From: Phaeovulum vinaykumarii
Lineage (GTDB): Bacteria; Pseudomonadota; Alphaproteobacteria; Rhodobacterales; Rhodobacteraceae
Reading direction: 5' to 3'
DNA length: 64,000 bases
Assembly: GCF_900156695.1 (NCBI RefSeq)
Contig: NZ_FTOM01000004.1
Location: forward strand, 1 to 64,000
This document shows positions 14,948-22,993 of this stretch, piece by piece. The notes under the pieces were generated by a model, which saw only the letters and a list, made by a program, of their open reading frames with translations, had not been told where the DNA came from and searched no databases. A program made the position numbers and the translations under genes. How positions within the stretch are numbered: the first letter of the stretch is position 1; the number at the start of each line of letters is the position of its first letter.

Positions 14948-16150
14948 TCAGTTCCTTCGCCGGGGGCGAAGCAGAGCCGGACCATAGGCCAGGGCGAACC
15001 CCATAAAGGCCAATACGAAGGCCAGCCCGGCGAGAGGGTGCAGCCAAGATGCGGCCTCGGGCCAGTAGCCGGCGCAGACCCGGACGAGCGTCGCAAGCGC
15101 TATGGAGACATAGATCGCAACCGTTGTGGACCCGGCCGTAAGTGCCTGCCCGGTGTGACCCAGGGTTGCCCGGGTCATCACCGCGAGGGTCATCATGCCG
15201 ATGGCTCCCGACGTCCAGAGGTGCAGGGAGGCAGCTTGCCCGAATGTGCCAGGTAACAGGATCTCGGCTCCGATCGCCAGCGCACCCAGCGGCAGGAAAA
15301 GGTAGCTTACATGCAAGACAAGGACCAGCGGCTCGGCAAAGGTCCGGTGGCCACGCCAACGGGCAAGTCTAACCAGATGCATCCCGCCGACCACCAGCAA
15401 GGCAATCCCGCTGGCAATCGCTTCGGGTCGGATTACCCAAACCAGAAGAGCCGCCAGAAGCGCGATCAATGCCAATCGGTCGAACCTCTGCATGGGCGGC
15501 ACAGGCAGGAATGCCTCACCACGCCGAACCATCCAGTTGCGGGTAAACGACGGGATGATCCGTCCGCCGATAACGGCGATCATCATGATTCCGGTACCAA
15601 GTCCAATCCTTAGACCCGCGCCCTGCGCCGCATGGTAGCCGTTCGCAGCTTCCCAATGGAATACCGCATTGCCCAGTGCCAGGACCGTCAACATCGCCAG
15701 GACGATCAGGTTTCGCCAGTTCCTCCCGGCGATGATCTCACGACCGATGGCAAGTGCAAGGACCAGCGGAAAGGCGAGGTCAATTGCCGCCACCAGCCAG
15801 ACCGGCAGACCGCCCGAGACCGCCGCCATCAGACGTCCGGCCAGCCACAGCGCAGCAAGGCCGCCCAGACGCCAGCCGACGATCGGCAACCGGCCCGTCC
15901 AGTTTGGCACGGCCGTGAGCAGAAAACCCGCGGCCACGGCGCCCAGATAACCATAGAGGAATTCATGGGCGTGCCAGCTGACCGGATCGAACGCCGTAGG
16001 CAGCGCCAGATACCCTGTCAGCATCGCGATCCAGAGAACCATTGCCATCGCGGCCCAACACGAACCGCCGAGAAAGAATGGGCGGAACCCGTAGGATAGG
16101 ATTGCCGGGCCGTGCCAGGCACGCATCTGGTCTGCAGTTGTCGTAGTCAT
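14948..16150 (-). CDS. nnrS: NnrS family heme-copper membrane protein
   Basis: The 400-residue protein has about 12 hydrophobic helices and the NnrS hallmarks: an N-terminal LSYGFRPFFLGG, WHAHEFLYGYLGAVAAGFLLTAVPNW with its conserved histidines, and IGGRIIPSFTRNWM. NnrS proteins protect against nitric oxide, affecting iron and iron-sulfur homeostasis during denitrification. It is the last gene of a six-gene minus-strand operon, 18 bases after ubiV, and is probably controlled with it by the NsrR-type site at 19668-19688. Confidence 0.93.
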   Translation of the reverse strand: MTTTTADQMRAWHGPAILSYGFRPFFLGGSCWAAMAMVLWIAMLTGYLALPTAFDPVSWHAHEFLYGYLGAVAAGFLLTAVPNWTGRLPIVGWRLGGLAALWLAGRLMAAVSGGLPVWLVAAIDLAFPLVLALAIGREIIAGRNWRNLIVLAMLTVLALGNAVFHWEAANGYHAAQGAGLRIGLGTGIMMIAVIGGRIIPSFTRNWMVRRGEAFLPVPPMQRFDRLALIALLAALLVWVIRPEAIASGIALLVVGGMHLVRLARWRGHRTFAEPLVLVLHVSYLFLPLGALAIGAEILLPGTFGQAASLHLWTSGAIGMMTLAVMTRATLGHTGQALTAGSTTVAIYVSIALATLVRVCAGYWPEAASWLHPLAGLAFVLAFMGFALAYGPALLRPRRRN

Positions 16151-16168
16151 GGCTCTGCCTGTCCGCCG

Positions 16169-17080
16169 CTAGACCGGCACCACGTTGGCGATCCGCCGAT
16201 ACCCTGCCTGGCCGTGATAGAAACCGTTGGAGAACCTGACTTCGCCGCACGCTTCACGCAGCGCGGTTTCCGCTTCGAGCGGATCGCGCGCCCCGTCCAG
16301 AACGCTGCGGAAGACAGAGGCCACCTCCACCATGTCGACCGATTGCGGCATCAGCCGCAGGTGGGTGAGGCCATCCGCGATGAGCCGTCCCGTTTCAGGC
16401 AGCAAGTTGATATAGGTTTCCGACTGGGTCTGTATGCCGTTTACTCGCAGGATCGGCCTGTCGTCGGTGGTGCAGAGCGGCATGCCGTCGGCGTCATCCT
16501 CGCAGACAAAGAGACAATTGTCCTTGGTCCGGCCATGGGCGCGCGCGTGATAGCAGCGCGCCGAGACGGCGAGCGAGGCGCGTCCGAACACCTGCACCTC
16601 GACGCCCAACCCCAGCCCGCGCGCGGCGCTGGCCGCGATAGCCATGGCCTCGCCCGGCAACTCGGTTGGAAGGGTCACATGGGTGGCGCCCTTGCCAGCC
16701 ATCCAGCCGATGGTCGCCTCGTTATATGCGTTCATGAAGGGGCCAATTCTGTGCGGACGGCTGCTGCGATCAAAAAGGCCCGCGGCATTGTTGATCTCGA
16801 TCTCGGGGGTGTCCAGCTCGGCGAGATCGGCGGTGGCCTTGCGTTCGCGTTTCAGCATGACCTCGGCCAGCGAGGACAGGATCACCGTCTTGCCGGCCCG
16901 CTCGAGCCGCTCGATGATCGCGGGCAAATCGGCCTCTTGGAAGGGCGCGCGTTTCGAACAGATCACCTCGCCCAGATAGACCTCGTCCAATGGCGCCTCG
17001 TCGGCGATGCGGGCGTAGAAGTCACGGCGACGGTCTGAAGACCAGTGATAGGCGAGGGGTCCGAGTGTCAGCTTCGTCAT
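16169..17080 (-). CDS. ubiV: UbiV, oxygen-independent ubiquinone hydroxylation protein
   Basis: The protein is a U32-family member of 303 residues from MTKLTLGPLAYHW. A nearby ATG at 17095 would add 5 residues and overlap ubiU. It keeps the 4Fe-4S cysteine pattern of UbiV: one Cys in LGEVICSKR near residue 41, then C-x12-C-x3-C (SARCYHARA ... DNCLFVCED), the same spacing as in the E. coli protein. UbiU and UbiV form a heterodimer that hydroxylates the quinone ring without O2, probably with prephenate as oxygen donor. Its neighbours are ubiU upstream (5-base gap) and nnrS downstream. Confidence 0.93.
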   Translation of the reverse strand: MTKLTLGPLAYHWSSDRRRDFYARIADEAPLDEVYLGEVICSKRAPFQEADLPAIIERLERAGKTVILSSLAEVMLKRERKATADLAELDTPEIEINNAAGLFDRSSRPHRIGPFMNAYNEATIGWMAGKGATHVTLPTELPGEAMAIAASAARGLGLGVEVQVFGRASLAVSARCYHARAHGRTKDNCLFVCEDDADGMPLCTTDDRPILRVNGIQTQSETYINLLPETGRLIADGLTHLRLMPQSVDMVEVASVFRSVLDGARDPLEAETALREACGEVRFSNGFYHGQAGYRRIANVVPV

Positions 17081-17085
17081 CTTGT

Positions 17086-18084
17086 CTACCGCCATTTCTT
17101 GGTCTCGAAGGCGCCTTGGGTCTGTTTCTGCCCCTCGGTCAGCGCTACCAGATCGGCGATATCCGCCTGCCGCCCAGCGCGGATGTCGTCCACCGCCTTG
17201 CGAAAGGCCGAAACCACCCCGCGCACATAGGATTTCGACCGCTGCCTTCCTTCGATCTTGAAGGCATGCACGCCCGCGTCGATCAGTTCCGGCAGAAGCC
17301 GCGAAAGGTTGAGGCTGATCGGTTCCTCGAAGGCGTAGTAGGCGTCTTCGCGGTGGTCGGTCCGGTATCGCCCCTTGCAGATTGTGGGATAGCCAGCCTT
17401 TTCTTCGGGACCGAAGCAGTCGATGGTGAAACCCGCCAGCTGCGAGGACATCGAACCGTCCGCCTCGCGCCGGTACTCCACGTCCGAAGCCGGAGAGCAT
17501 ACCCCGTCCATGTTGGTCGACTGGCCGGTAAGGTAGTTCGTCAGGCTACACCGTCCCTCGACCATCAGGCCATGGTTGCCAAAGATGAAGGTCTCGATCT
17601 CGCAGGGGATTTCCGTGCGGATCTGGCGGATCTCCGGGATGGTGAGGATACGCGGCAACACGACCCGTTTCACGCCGAAGTTCTCACAGTAATATCTGAT
17701 GGCCTCAGGGCTCGACGCGGCAGCTTGCACTGAAAGATGCAGCCTGACCTGTGGATGGGTCCGCGCGATGTAGTCGGCCACGCCCATGTCGGCCACGATG
17801 AAGGCATCCACACCGAGCCGTGCCCCGATATCGGCCGCCTGTCGCCATAGATCGACCTTGCCAGCCGGCGGATAGGTGTTCAGCGCCAGCAACACCTTGG
17901 TGCCGCGGGCATGGGCATAGGCGACAGCCGCGGCCAGTTCCTCGGGCGTAAAGTTCAACCCGGGGAAATTGCGCGCGTTGGTCGCATCCTGAAAGCCGCA
18001 GTAGACGGCGTCGGCACCGGCGTCGACGGCGGTCCGCAAGGCTGCCGGTGTGCCGGCAGGGCAGATCAGCTCGGCAAGGCTCAT
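17086..18084 (-). CDS. ubiU: UbiU, oxygen-independent ubiquinone hydroxylation protein
   Basis: The 332-residue U32-family protein begins MSLAELICPAGTPAALRTAVDAGADAVYCG, the typical start of the family. It has the diagnostic FGNHGLMVEGRCSLTNY, then GVCSP and TICKGRYRTD, whose cysteines fit the 4Fe-4S ligands of UbiU. The U32 peptidase signature region ELIDAGVHAFKIEGRQRS lies near residue 275. It works with UbiV in anaerobic ubiquinone synthesis. Its ATG overlaps the ubiT stop by 4 bases, so the two are coupled. Confidence 0.94.
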   Translation of the reverse strand: MSLAELICPAGTPAALRTAVDAGADAVYCGFQDATNARNFPGLNFTPEELAAAVAYAHARGTKVLLALNTYPPAGKVDLWRQAADIGARLGVDAFIVADMGVADYIARTHPQVRLHLSVQAAASSPEAIRYYCENFGVKRVVLPRILTIPEIRQIRTEIPCEIETFIFGNHGLMVEGRCSLTNYLTGQSTNMDGVCSPASDVEYRREADGSMSSQLAGFTIDCFGPEEKAGYPTICKGRYRTDHREDAYYAFEEPISLNLSRLLPELIDAGVHAFKIEGRQRSKSYVRGVVSAFRKAVDDIRAGRQADIADLVALTEGQKQTQGAFETKKWR

Positions 18085-18596
18085 GTCCGGGCCTCCGCGT
18101 AGGACTTGCGCAATCGCGCCAGGATCGCCCGGCCGGGACGCCCGAACATCGCGGCGGTCTCTTCCGCGATCGAGCCATCCATGTCATCGAGCGCATTACG
18201 CAGGCGCACGACCGCTTCGGTGTCGCCCGACACCTCCAGATCGCGCGAGAAGAAGGCGGCATCGCCATCCTCCTCGGAGTCGATCAACTCCAGCAGCAAG
18301 AGGAACTTGCCACGGATCACCGCCCCCGCTTCGGGCATCCGGTCCCGCGGCACGGCACGCAAGACCAGCGCCCGCGGATCGGGGCGCAGGTGCAGAGCGA
18401 AGGGCAGTTCCACCGGGTCGATCAGAAAGTCGGTGCTTTGGTGCGCGCCCAGCCGGGCAAAGACCGACGGATGGGATGCCGCAATGCGCCGCACCACGCG
18501 CGACAGGAGCGGTTGAACTACAGCGCAGGCCAGCCGCGCCACGGCACCTTCGCCCGGCAGTCGTGTCCTACTGGCCTGTTCGGTGACCGATATCAT
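18081..18596 (-). CDS. ubiT: UbiT, SCP2-domain ubiquinone biosynthesis accessory factor
   Basis: The 171-residue protein is a single SCP2 sterol-carrier domain (LPFALHLRPDPRALVLRAVPRD, GKFLLLLELIDSEEDGDAAFFSRDLEVSGDTEAVV). UbiT binds polyprenylated ubiquinone intermediates and is needed with UbiU/UbiV for synthesis without O2. The start at 18596 overlaps the DUF2478 stop by 4 bases (ATGA), which fixes it over longer reading frames upstream. The same coupling joins it to ubiU downstream. Confidence 0.9.
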   Translation of the reverse strand: MISVTEQASRTRLPGEGAVARLACAVVQPLLSRVVRRIAASHPSVFARLGAHQSTDFLIDPVELPFALHLRPDPRALVLRAVPRDRMPEAGAVIRGKFLLLLELIDSEEDGDAAFFSRDLEVSGDTEAVVRLRNALDDMDGSIAEETAAMFGRPGRAILARLRKSYAEART

Positions 18597-19144
18597 TTCG
18601 CAATCTCCATTGCCGAAGCCTCGGGCGACGCTTTTGTCTGGTGGATTGCCGCCCTGCACCAGTCGAACACGGTCTCCGCATCCGACTGTAGGTCCACGGA
18701 CAGACCGTCCGCGAAACGTTCGAATGCGGCGCGGTGGGTCTGCGAAACGCCGATCAGCACCGGCACACCCTGCACGACTGCCTCCGCGATCATCGTGCGA
18801 AAGCCGCGCCCCTCGGCCTCGCTCAGACCGAACTTGTTCAACACGACCAAGTCCGCGCCCTGTTCGGACAGGCGCGAGCTGGCCAGACACGCGGCATCTT
18901 CCATGGCACTGGCGTCCATCCGGCAGGCGTGGGAGCCGGGCCCAAGCTGCTGCGTAATCCGGGCCGCCGGACCGTCAGGAAGCAGCCACAGGTCACTGTC
19001 GCAGTGGCTGGCCGTACCGTCCTCGGCGACATGCCTTAGCGCACCGACGATGCGTAAATCCTGGGCTTGCAGCCGGGCGACGACGTCGGACAACAGGCGA
19101 TCCGTGGCGCCGAAGCCCTCAGCTGTGACAGTCGCAATGGCCAT
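18593..19144 (-). CDS. DUF2478 protein
   Basis: The 183-residue protein begins MAIATVTAEGFGATDRLLSDVVARL and has DSDLWLLPDGPAARITQQLGPGSHACRMD, DLVVLNKFGLSEAEGRGFRTMI and a C-terminal VPVLIGVSQTHRAAF segment, all typical of DUF2478. The family resembles a degenerate NTPase and is often encoded with molybdenum or denitrification genes; its reaction is not known. It starts inside the last 26 bases of the hemerythrin gene and overlaps ubiT by 4 bases, so it is firmly part of the NO/ubiquinone operon. Confidence 0.88.
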   Translation of the reverse strand: MAIATVTAEGFGATDRLLSDVVARLQAQDLRIVGALRHVAEDGTASHCDSDLWLLPDGPAARITQQLGPGSHACRMDASAMEDAACLASSRLSEQGADLVVLNKFGLSEAEGRGFRTMIAEAVVQGVPVLIGVSQTHRAAFERFADGLSVDLQSDAETVFDWCRAAIHQTKASPEASAMEIAK

Positions 19145-19631
19145 TGTGGCGACCCTCCTCGAACCGGGGGAACAGCACGTCGTTCTCGAGTGCGATGTGC
19201 GCCGACAAGTCGGCGAACAGCTTTTCCGTTCCCGCATACAGCGCCCGCCATGACCCGCAGGCATGGTCGGGCGGGGTCAGGTTCGCTGTCAGCGAGCGGA
19301 TATGCGCGATGGTGGCCGCGTGATCATCGTGATCGGCCCGCATCACGCGGATCGGGTGCTCGATCCCGGGCATGCCGCCCGCTCGCATGGCGGGAAAGAG
19401 AATCTTTTCTTCCTTGGCCATGTGATCTTCCATCTCGCGCCACAGCGTCATCAGGGTTTGCGCCAGACCTCGCGGTGCCAGCGGGTCGTCGGCATGGACC
19501 CGTTCGACCTTTTGCGCCAACGGATGCAGCACCGCCAGATCCGAGCGATGGACATCGTGGAACCGGGACAGGATGTGGGCAATCAAGTCATCAGTGGCCT
19601 GATCGGAGGCGGGGTCTGCAAGTTCACTCAT
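19119..19631 (-). CDS. Hemerythrin-domain protein, RIC/YtfE-like
   Basis: The 170-residue protein has the di-iron hemerythrin pattern of repair-of-iron-centres proteins: ILSRFHDVHRSDL, MEDHMAKEEKILFPAM, MRADHDDHAATI and LSAHIALENDVLFPRFEEG. It lacks the N-terminal ScdA_N cysteine domain of full YtfE. Such proteins repair NO-damaged Fe-S clusters or bind NO. The ATG at 19631 is chosen because it comes just before the domain and after the NsrR-like site. It is the first gene of the minus-strand operon and ends with a His/Cys tail (GHCDCHS). Confidence 0.9.
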   Translation of the reverse strand: MSELADPASDQATDDLIAHILSRFHDVHRSDLAVLHPLAQKVERVHADDPLAPRGLAQTLMTLWREMEDHMAKEEKILFPAMRAGGMPGIEHPIRVMRADHDDHAATIAHIRSLTANLTPPDHACGSWRALYAGTEKLFADLSAHIALENDVLFPRFEEGRHNGHCDCHS

Positions 19632-19667
19632 CGTGACGAATCCGGTCTCTTGGCATGGCAGGGTTGG

Positions 19668-19688
19668 TTTGGTATTTGAAATACCGAA
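19668..19688. promoter_or_regulatory. NsrR-type operator palindrome
   Basis: The core 19671-19685 is GGTATTTGAAATACC, a perfect 7+1+7 palindrome, with further matching outer bases. NsrR sites have two AAATAC-like half sites around a central base, as here. It lies 37 bases upstream of the hemerythrin start and 47 bases upstream of the nsrR-like start, so it can control both. Confidence 0.8.
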
Positions 19689-19735
19689 TACACTCGATGA
19701 ATGCGCATTGTAAATGCCCAATCAGGAGCCGACTC

Positions 19736-20149
19736 TTGCGCCTTACGTCCTTCACCGATTACGGCCTGCGCGTGCTGATGCGAATGGCCGGCACGCCGGA
19801 CAGACCCTTCACCACTGCCGAACTGGCAGACGAGTTCCGTGTGTCGCGCAATCATCTGGCAAAGGTGATCTCGACGCTTTCGGCCGCAGGCTACCTGGAA
19901 ACGCGGCGCGGTGGCGGAGGGGGTGCGGTGCTCGCGCGGCGCGCTGAAGAGATTCTGTTGGGCGATGTCGTTGCCCGCCTCGAGGCGGATCAGGCACTTG
20001 TCGAGTGTTTCTCGCCCGGCGGTGCTACCTGCACAATGACGCCGCACTGCCGCCTGAAAGCGCGGTTGGCCGGCGCCGAAGCTGCCTTCATCGCCGATCT
20101 CAACCGCAGTTCGCTTGCGGATTGCGTCTATCGGCCTTTCGAGCCGTGA
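19736..20149 (+). CDS. nsrR: Rrf2-family NO-sensing repressor, NsrR-like
   Basis: The 137-residue protein starts at TTG (19736) with AGGAG about 9 bases upstream, giving the canonical Rrf2 start MRLTSFTDYGLRVLMRMA. The winged HTH is FTTAELADEFRVSRNHLAKVI. Three cysteines in CFSPGGATCTMTPHC have spacing C-x7-C-x5-C, the same as the Fe-S ligands of NsrR. NsrR loses DNA binding when NO attacks the cluster. It is divergent from the hemerythrin-ubiTUV-nnrS operon across a matching palindrome. Its 3' end overlaps the convergent membrane-protein gene by 22 bases. Confidence 0.9.
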   Translation: MRLTSFTDYGLRVLMRMAGTPDRPFTTAELADEFRVSRNHLAKVISTLSAAGYLETRRGGGGGAVLARRAEEILLGDVVARLEADQALVECFSPGGATCTMTPHCRLKARLAGAEAAFIADLNRSSLADCVYRPFEP

Positions 20150-20505
20150 CGCGCGGCGAGCGCCACCCCGGCGAGCACGGCGCAGCGCAGCGTCATCGCC
20201 GCCACGGTGCGCATCTCGAACGCGCCGCCACGGACGACATGAAGGCCGAAGGCGGCAAAGACCAGAACGGTGGCCACGAGGACGCCAAGCGCAAGGGGAA
20301 AGGCCCAGGCACGCCCCACCCACAGCCCCACGCCGACTGTGACATAGAAGAACCCCGCTGCGGTGTTGAACCACAGGACGAATGGGACAACCGCCCCCAT
20401 GTCGAGGGCGCCCATGATCGTCGTTCCGCCCGACAGAATCGTAAGCCCGCCGAAGACCATCGCGACCAGCGCCGCGATCCGTGTACCCCGCTTTCGTCCA
20501 GTCAT
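20128..20505 (-). CDS. Small integral membrane protein, unknown
   Basis: A 125-residue protein with about four hydrophobic helices (IAALVAMVFGGLTIL, VVPFVLWFNTAAGFFYV, VGLWVGRAWAFPLALGVLV, MTLRCAVLAGVALAA). I recognise no function. Its ATG overlaps the TetR gene stop by 4 bases, so it is co-transcribed with the regulator. Confidence 0.75.
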   Translation of the reverse strand: MTGRKRGTRIAALVAMVFGGLTILSGGTTIMGALDMGAVVPFVLWFNTAAGFFYVTVGVGLWVGRAWAFPLALGVLVATVLVFAAFGLHVVRGGAFEMRTVAAMTLRCAVLAGVALAARHGSKGR

Positions 20506-21110
20506 GACACACCTCCTTTTCCAGCGCTCATGAGTGTCAATTGAACCTCGACCAGGCGTCTTCCCTCACCGACGAGGTCGAAGCCGCGATTGCCGAGAGC
20601 CCACCGGATTGCGACGCCCTGCACGATCGAGGCAAGGAGGACTGCCGCATCTCTCGCTTCGATGTCCTGACTGAGCATACCCTCGGACTGCATCTCGCCG
20701 ACTGCGGCAGCAAGTCGTGACTGAAACGATGCGAGTAGACGGTCGAACACCTCGCGTAGCGGCGGGTTGTCCACCGTGAGCTCGCGCGAAAACAGGATTG
20801 AAGGCAGCGCGGGTCTTTCAGTGATCGCGGCCAGTTGCGCTCCGATCAGACCAAGCAGCCTTTCCAGCGACGTCTGCGCCCGCGTCTCGGCCGTTGCCCA
20901 ATGCTCCCTCAGGGTGGCAGAGACATCCTCCGCCACGGCCACCCACAAGTCTCCCTTGGTAGGGAAGTGACGAAACACGGCGGGCTGGCTGATTCCAACG
21001 GCGCGCGCGACATCGGTCGTACTCATGCGATCCGGCCCGATTTCCGATGCCAGTCTAAGCACTTGCGCGATGATTTGCGACTTCCTGTCTTCCGCGCTTC
21101 TGCGTTGCAT
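20502..21110 (-). CDS. TetR-family transcriptional regulator
   Basis: The 202-residue protein has an N-terminal TetR HTH (MSTTDVARAVGISQPAVFRHFPTKGDLWVAV) and a helical ligand-binding C-terminal half. It is divergent from a cytochrome b561/RND efflux operon, and a 16-base palindrome lies between them, so it most likely represses both that operon and itself. The inducer cannot be told from the sequence. Confidence 0.93.
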   Translation of the reverse strand: MQRRSAEDRKSQIIAQVLRLASEIGPDRMSTTDVARAVGISQPAVFRHFPTKGDLWVAVAEDVSATLREHWATAETRAQTSLERLLGLIGAQLAAITERPALPSILFSRELTVDNPPLREVFDRLLASFQSRLAAAVGEMQSEGMLSQDIEARDAAVLLASIVQGVAIRWALGNRGFDLVGEGRRLVEVQLTLMSAGKGGVS

Positions 21111-21128
21111 GGGGGTAGCCTCTTGTGA

Positions 21129-21144
21129 GTGAGTTATAACTCAC
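21129..21144. promoter_or_regulatory. TetR operator palindrome
   Basis: GTGAGTTATAACTCAC is a perfect 16-base palindrome located 19 bases before the TetR start and 60 bases before the cytochrome b561 start. Its size and place suit binding by a TetR dimer. Confidence 0.75.
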
Positions 21145-21204
21145 ATACATTCATGCAGATTGCAACATCGACTTCGAGTCGCCAACCCCGCAGGAAGGAT
21201 CTCC

Positions 21205-21690
21205 ATGCAGCCCCTTGCCGGATACTCTCGAACTCAGATCGTCCTCCACTGGTCTGCTTTCGCCCTCGTCTCGCAGCAATACCTGTTCAAAGACGCGATT
21301 TCTTCCGCTTGGGAGCGGGCATCAGAAGGCGTCGAGGTTGCCTTCGATCCGCTCGTTCTCGGGCACGTTGTGGGCGGAGCCCTGGTGCTTGGCCTCGCAA
21401 TCTGGCGTCTGGTGCTGCGCGCCCGGCGCGGGGTGCCACCGCAGTCCGGCTCATCGTCTCAGAAGACGCTGGCCAAGGTGGTGCATCTGGGGCTGTACGC
21501 GCTGATGTTCCTGATGCCGATCAGCGGATCGGTCGCATGGTTCGGCGGCGTCGAAGCTGCGGCATCAGGCCATAACGTAATGAAAGTGATTCTTCTTGCG
21601 TTCATTGCCCTGCACGTCGCGGGCGCGCTGTACCATCAGTTCGTCTTGCGGGATGGCATCCTGACGCGCATGCGCCGGCCGCAGGATTGA
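21205..21690 (+). CDS. Cytochrome b561 family protein
   Basis: A 161-residue protein with four transmembrane helices. It begins MQPLAGYSRTQIVLHWSAF, with the conserved early His of prokaryotic b561. Other likely heme ligands lie in LVLGHVVGGALVL, VVHLGLYALMFL and IALHVAGALYHQFV. It probably passes electrons between quinol and an acceptor in the membrane. The ATG at 21205 has AGGAAGGA upstream. It is the first gene of the TetR-controlled operon, and the RND adaptor follows 4 bases after its stop. Confidence 0.88.
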   Translation: MQPLAGYSRTQIVLHWSAFALVSQQYLFKDAISSAWERASEGVEVAFDPLVLGHVVGGALVLGLAIWRLVLRARRGVPPQSGSSSQKTLAKVVHLGLYALMFLMPISGSVAWFGGVEAAASGHNVMKVILLAFIALHVAGALYHQFVLRDGILTRMRRPQD

Positions 21691-21694
21691 ACCC

Positions 21695-22993
21695 ATGCGC
21701 ATTGGTCCCTTCCTCGCCGTTCCGCCCATCGTCCTAGGAATAGCGGCCGCAGCCTGGCTGATCGGCAATGCACCAGGCCCCGCACAGGTGGACGCCACCG
21801 CAGCGGGACTTTCCGTTCGCGTCGAAACGGTGGCGCAACAGACGATCAGGCCCGCTTCGTCGGTCTGGGGAAACTTGCGGGCGGCTGAGACCTGGGTCGC
21901 CGTGGCCGAGGTTCAAGGCGAAGTCATCTGGCGCCACCCTGATCTGGAACAGGGCCGCATGATCCCCGCCGGAACCGAGGTTTTGCGCATCGACCCTGCC
22001 GACTATGAGCTTGCCCTTGGACAAGCTGAGGCAGATCTTGCGGCCTTGCGGGCCGAGCGCGGTCAAATCGAGATCGAAGCCGCAAACACGTCGCGCATTC
22101 TCGAACTGGAACGAGCGCGGCTCGCTCTGTCCGAGGCGGATCTCCAAAGAACCCGGACGCTCGTGTCGCAGGGAACCGTTCCACAGACCCGGGCCGACGA
22201 AGCCGAGCGCGCCACCCTGCTGGCTCGACGCACGGTGACCGAACTCGAAAACACCCTCTCGCTCGTTCCTTCACGGGAACAGAGGCTGGACGCGCAGATC
22301 GCGCGCACGGAATCGGCCGCCGACCGGGCGCGACGGTCTCTGGATCGGACGACCTTGACCGCGCCCTTCGATCTTCGGGTGACTGAAGTGGCAATCGAAT
22401 TGTTCCAGTCCGTGAATCCGGGCCAGATCGTCATACGCGGGGATGGCCTGGACGCGGTTGAAGTCGTTGCACACCTCCCCATCGATGCGTTTCGTCGTCT
22501 GATCCCCGGTTTGCCTGAGGGGGTCGAATTGCAGGACGCGATGCGCGAGGGACCAGCCGACTCGATCGACGTTGCGGTCAGCCCAATAGCCGATCCGGGT
22601 CAGATCTGGTCAGGGCGGGTAACGCGGGTTGAAGGGGCACTGGATGCACGGGCGCGAACCGTGCCGGTGGTGGTCACCATCGCCGATCCCTACGAGAGTG
22701 CGGATCCGCCGAACCGTCTCCCGCTCGTGCCCAACATGCAGGTCAGGATTGCGCTGACCGGCGCGCCCCTCTTGGAGGTTGTGACCGTCCCGGAGGCGGC
22801 ATTGCATGGTGGGATCGTGCTGGTTGCGGACGCTGATGACCGGCTGGAGTTGCGGCAGGTCACACCGGGATTTGCGCAGGATGGGCGCATCGTGATCGCG
22901 CAAGGGCTGGTTCCGGGTGAACGCGTGGTGATCGACGCCATTGCACCCGCAATTCCGGGCCTTTCTCTCTCGCCCGTCGAGGTGGCGCGATGA
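21695..22993 (+). CDS. RND efflux periplasmic adaptor (HlyD/MFP) protein
   Basis: The 432-residue protein has an N-terminal membrane anchor (FLAVPPIVLGIAAAAWLIG), a barrel-sandwich half (AEVQGEVIWRHPDLEQGRMI), a long coiled hairpin at about residues 105-205, the returning half (TTLTAPFDLRVTEVAIELFQ) and a beta-barrel and membrane-proximal part. It links the inner-membrane pump to an outer-membrane channel in the periplasm. Its stop overlaps the pump start by 4 bases. No TolC-like gene is nearby, so an outside partner is needed. Confidence 0.92.
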   Translation: MRIGPFLAVPPIVLGIAAAAWLIGNAPGPAQVDATAAGLSVRVETVAQQTIRPASSVWGNLRAAETWVAVAEVQGEVIWRHPDLEQGRMIPAGTEVLRIDPADYELALGQAEADLAALRAERGQIEIEAANTSRILELERARLALSEADLQRTRTLVSQGTVPQTRADEAERATLLARRTVTELENTLSLVPSREQRLDAQIARTESAADRARRSLDRTTLTAPFDLRVTEVAIELFQSVNPGQIVIRGDGLDAVEVVAHLPIDAFRRLIPGLPEGVELQDAMREGPADSIDVAVSPIADPGQIWSGRVTRVEGALDARARTVPVVVTIADPYESADPPNRLPLVPNMQVRIALTGAPLLEVVTVPEAALHGGIVLVADADDRLELRQVTPGFAQDGRIVIAQGLVPGERVVIDAIAPAIPGLSLSPVEVAR

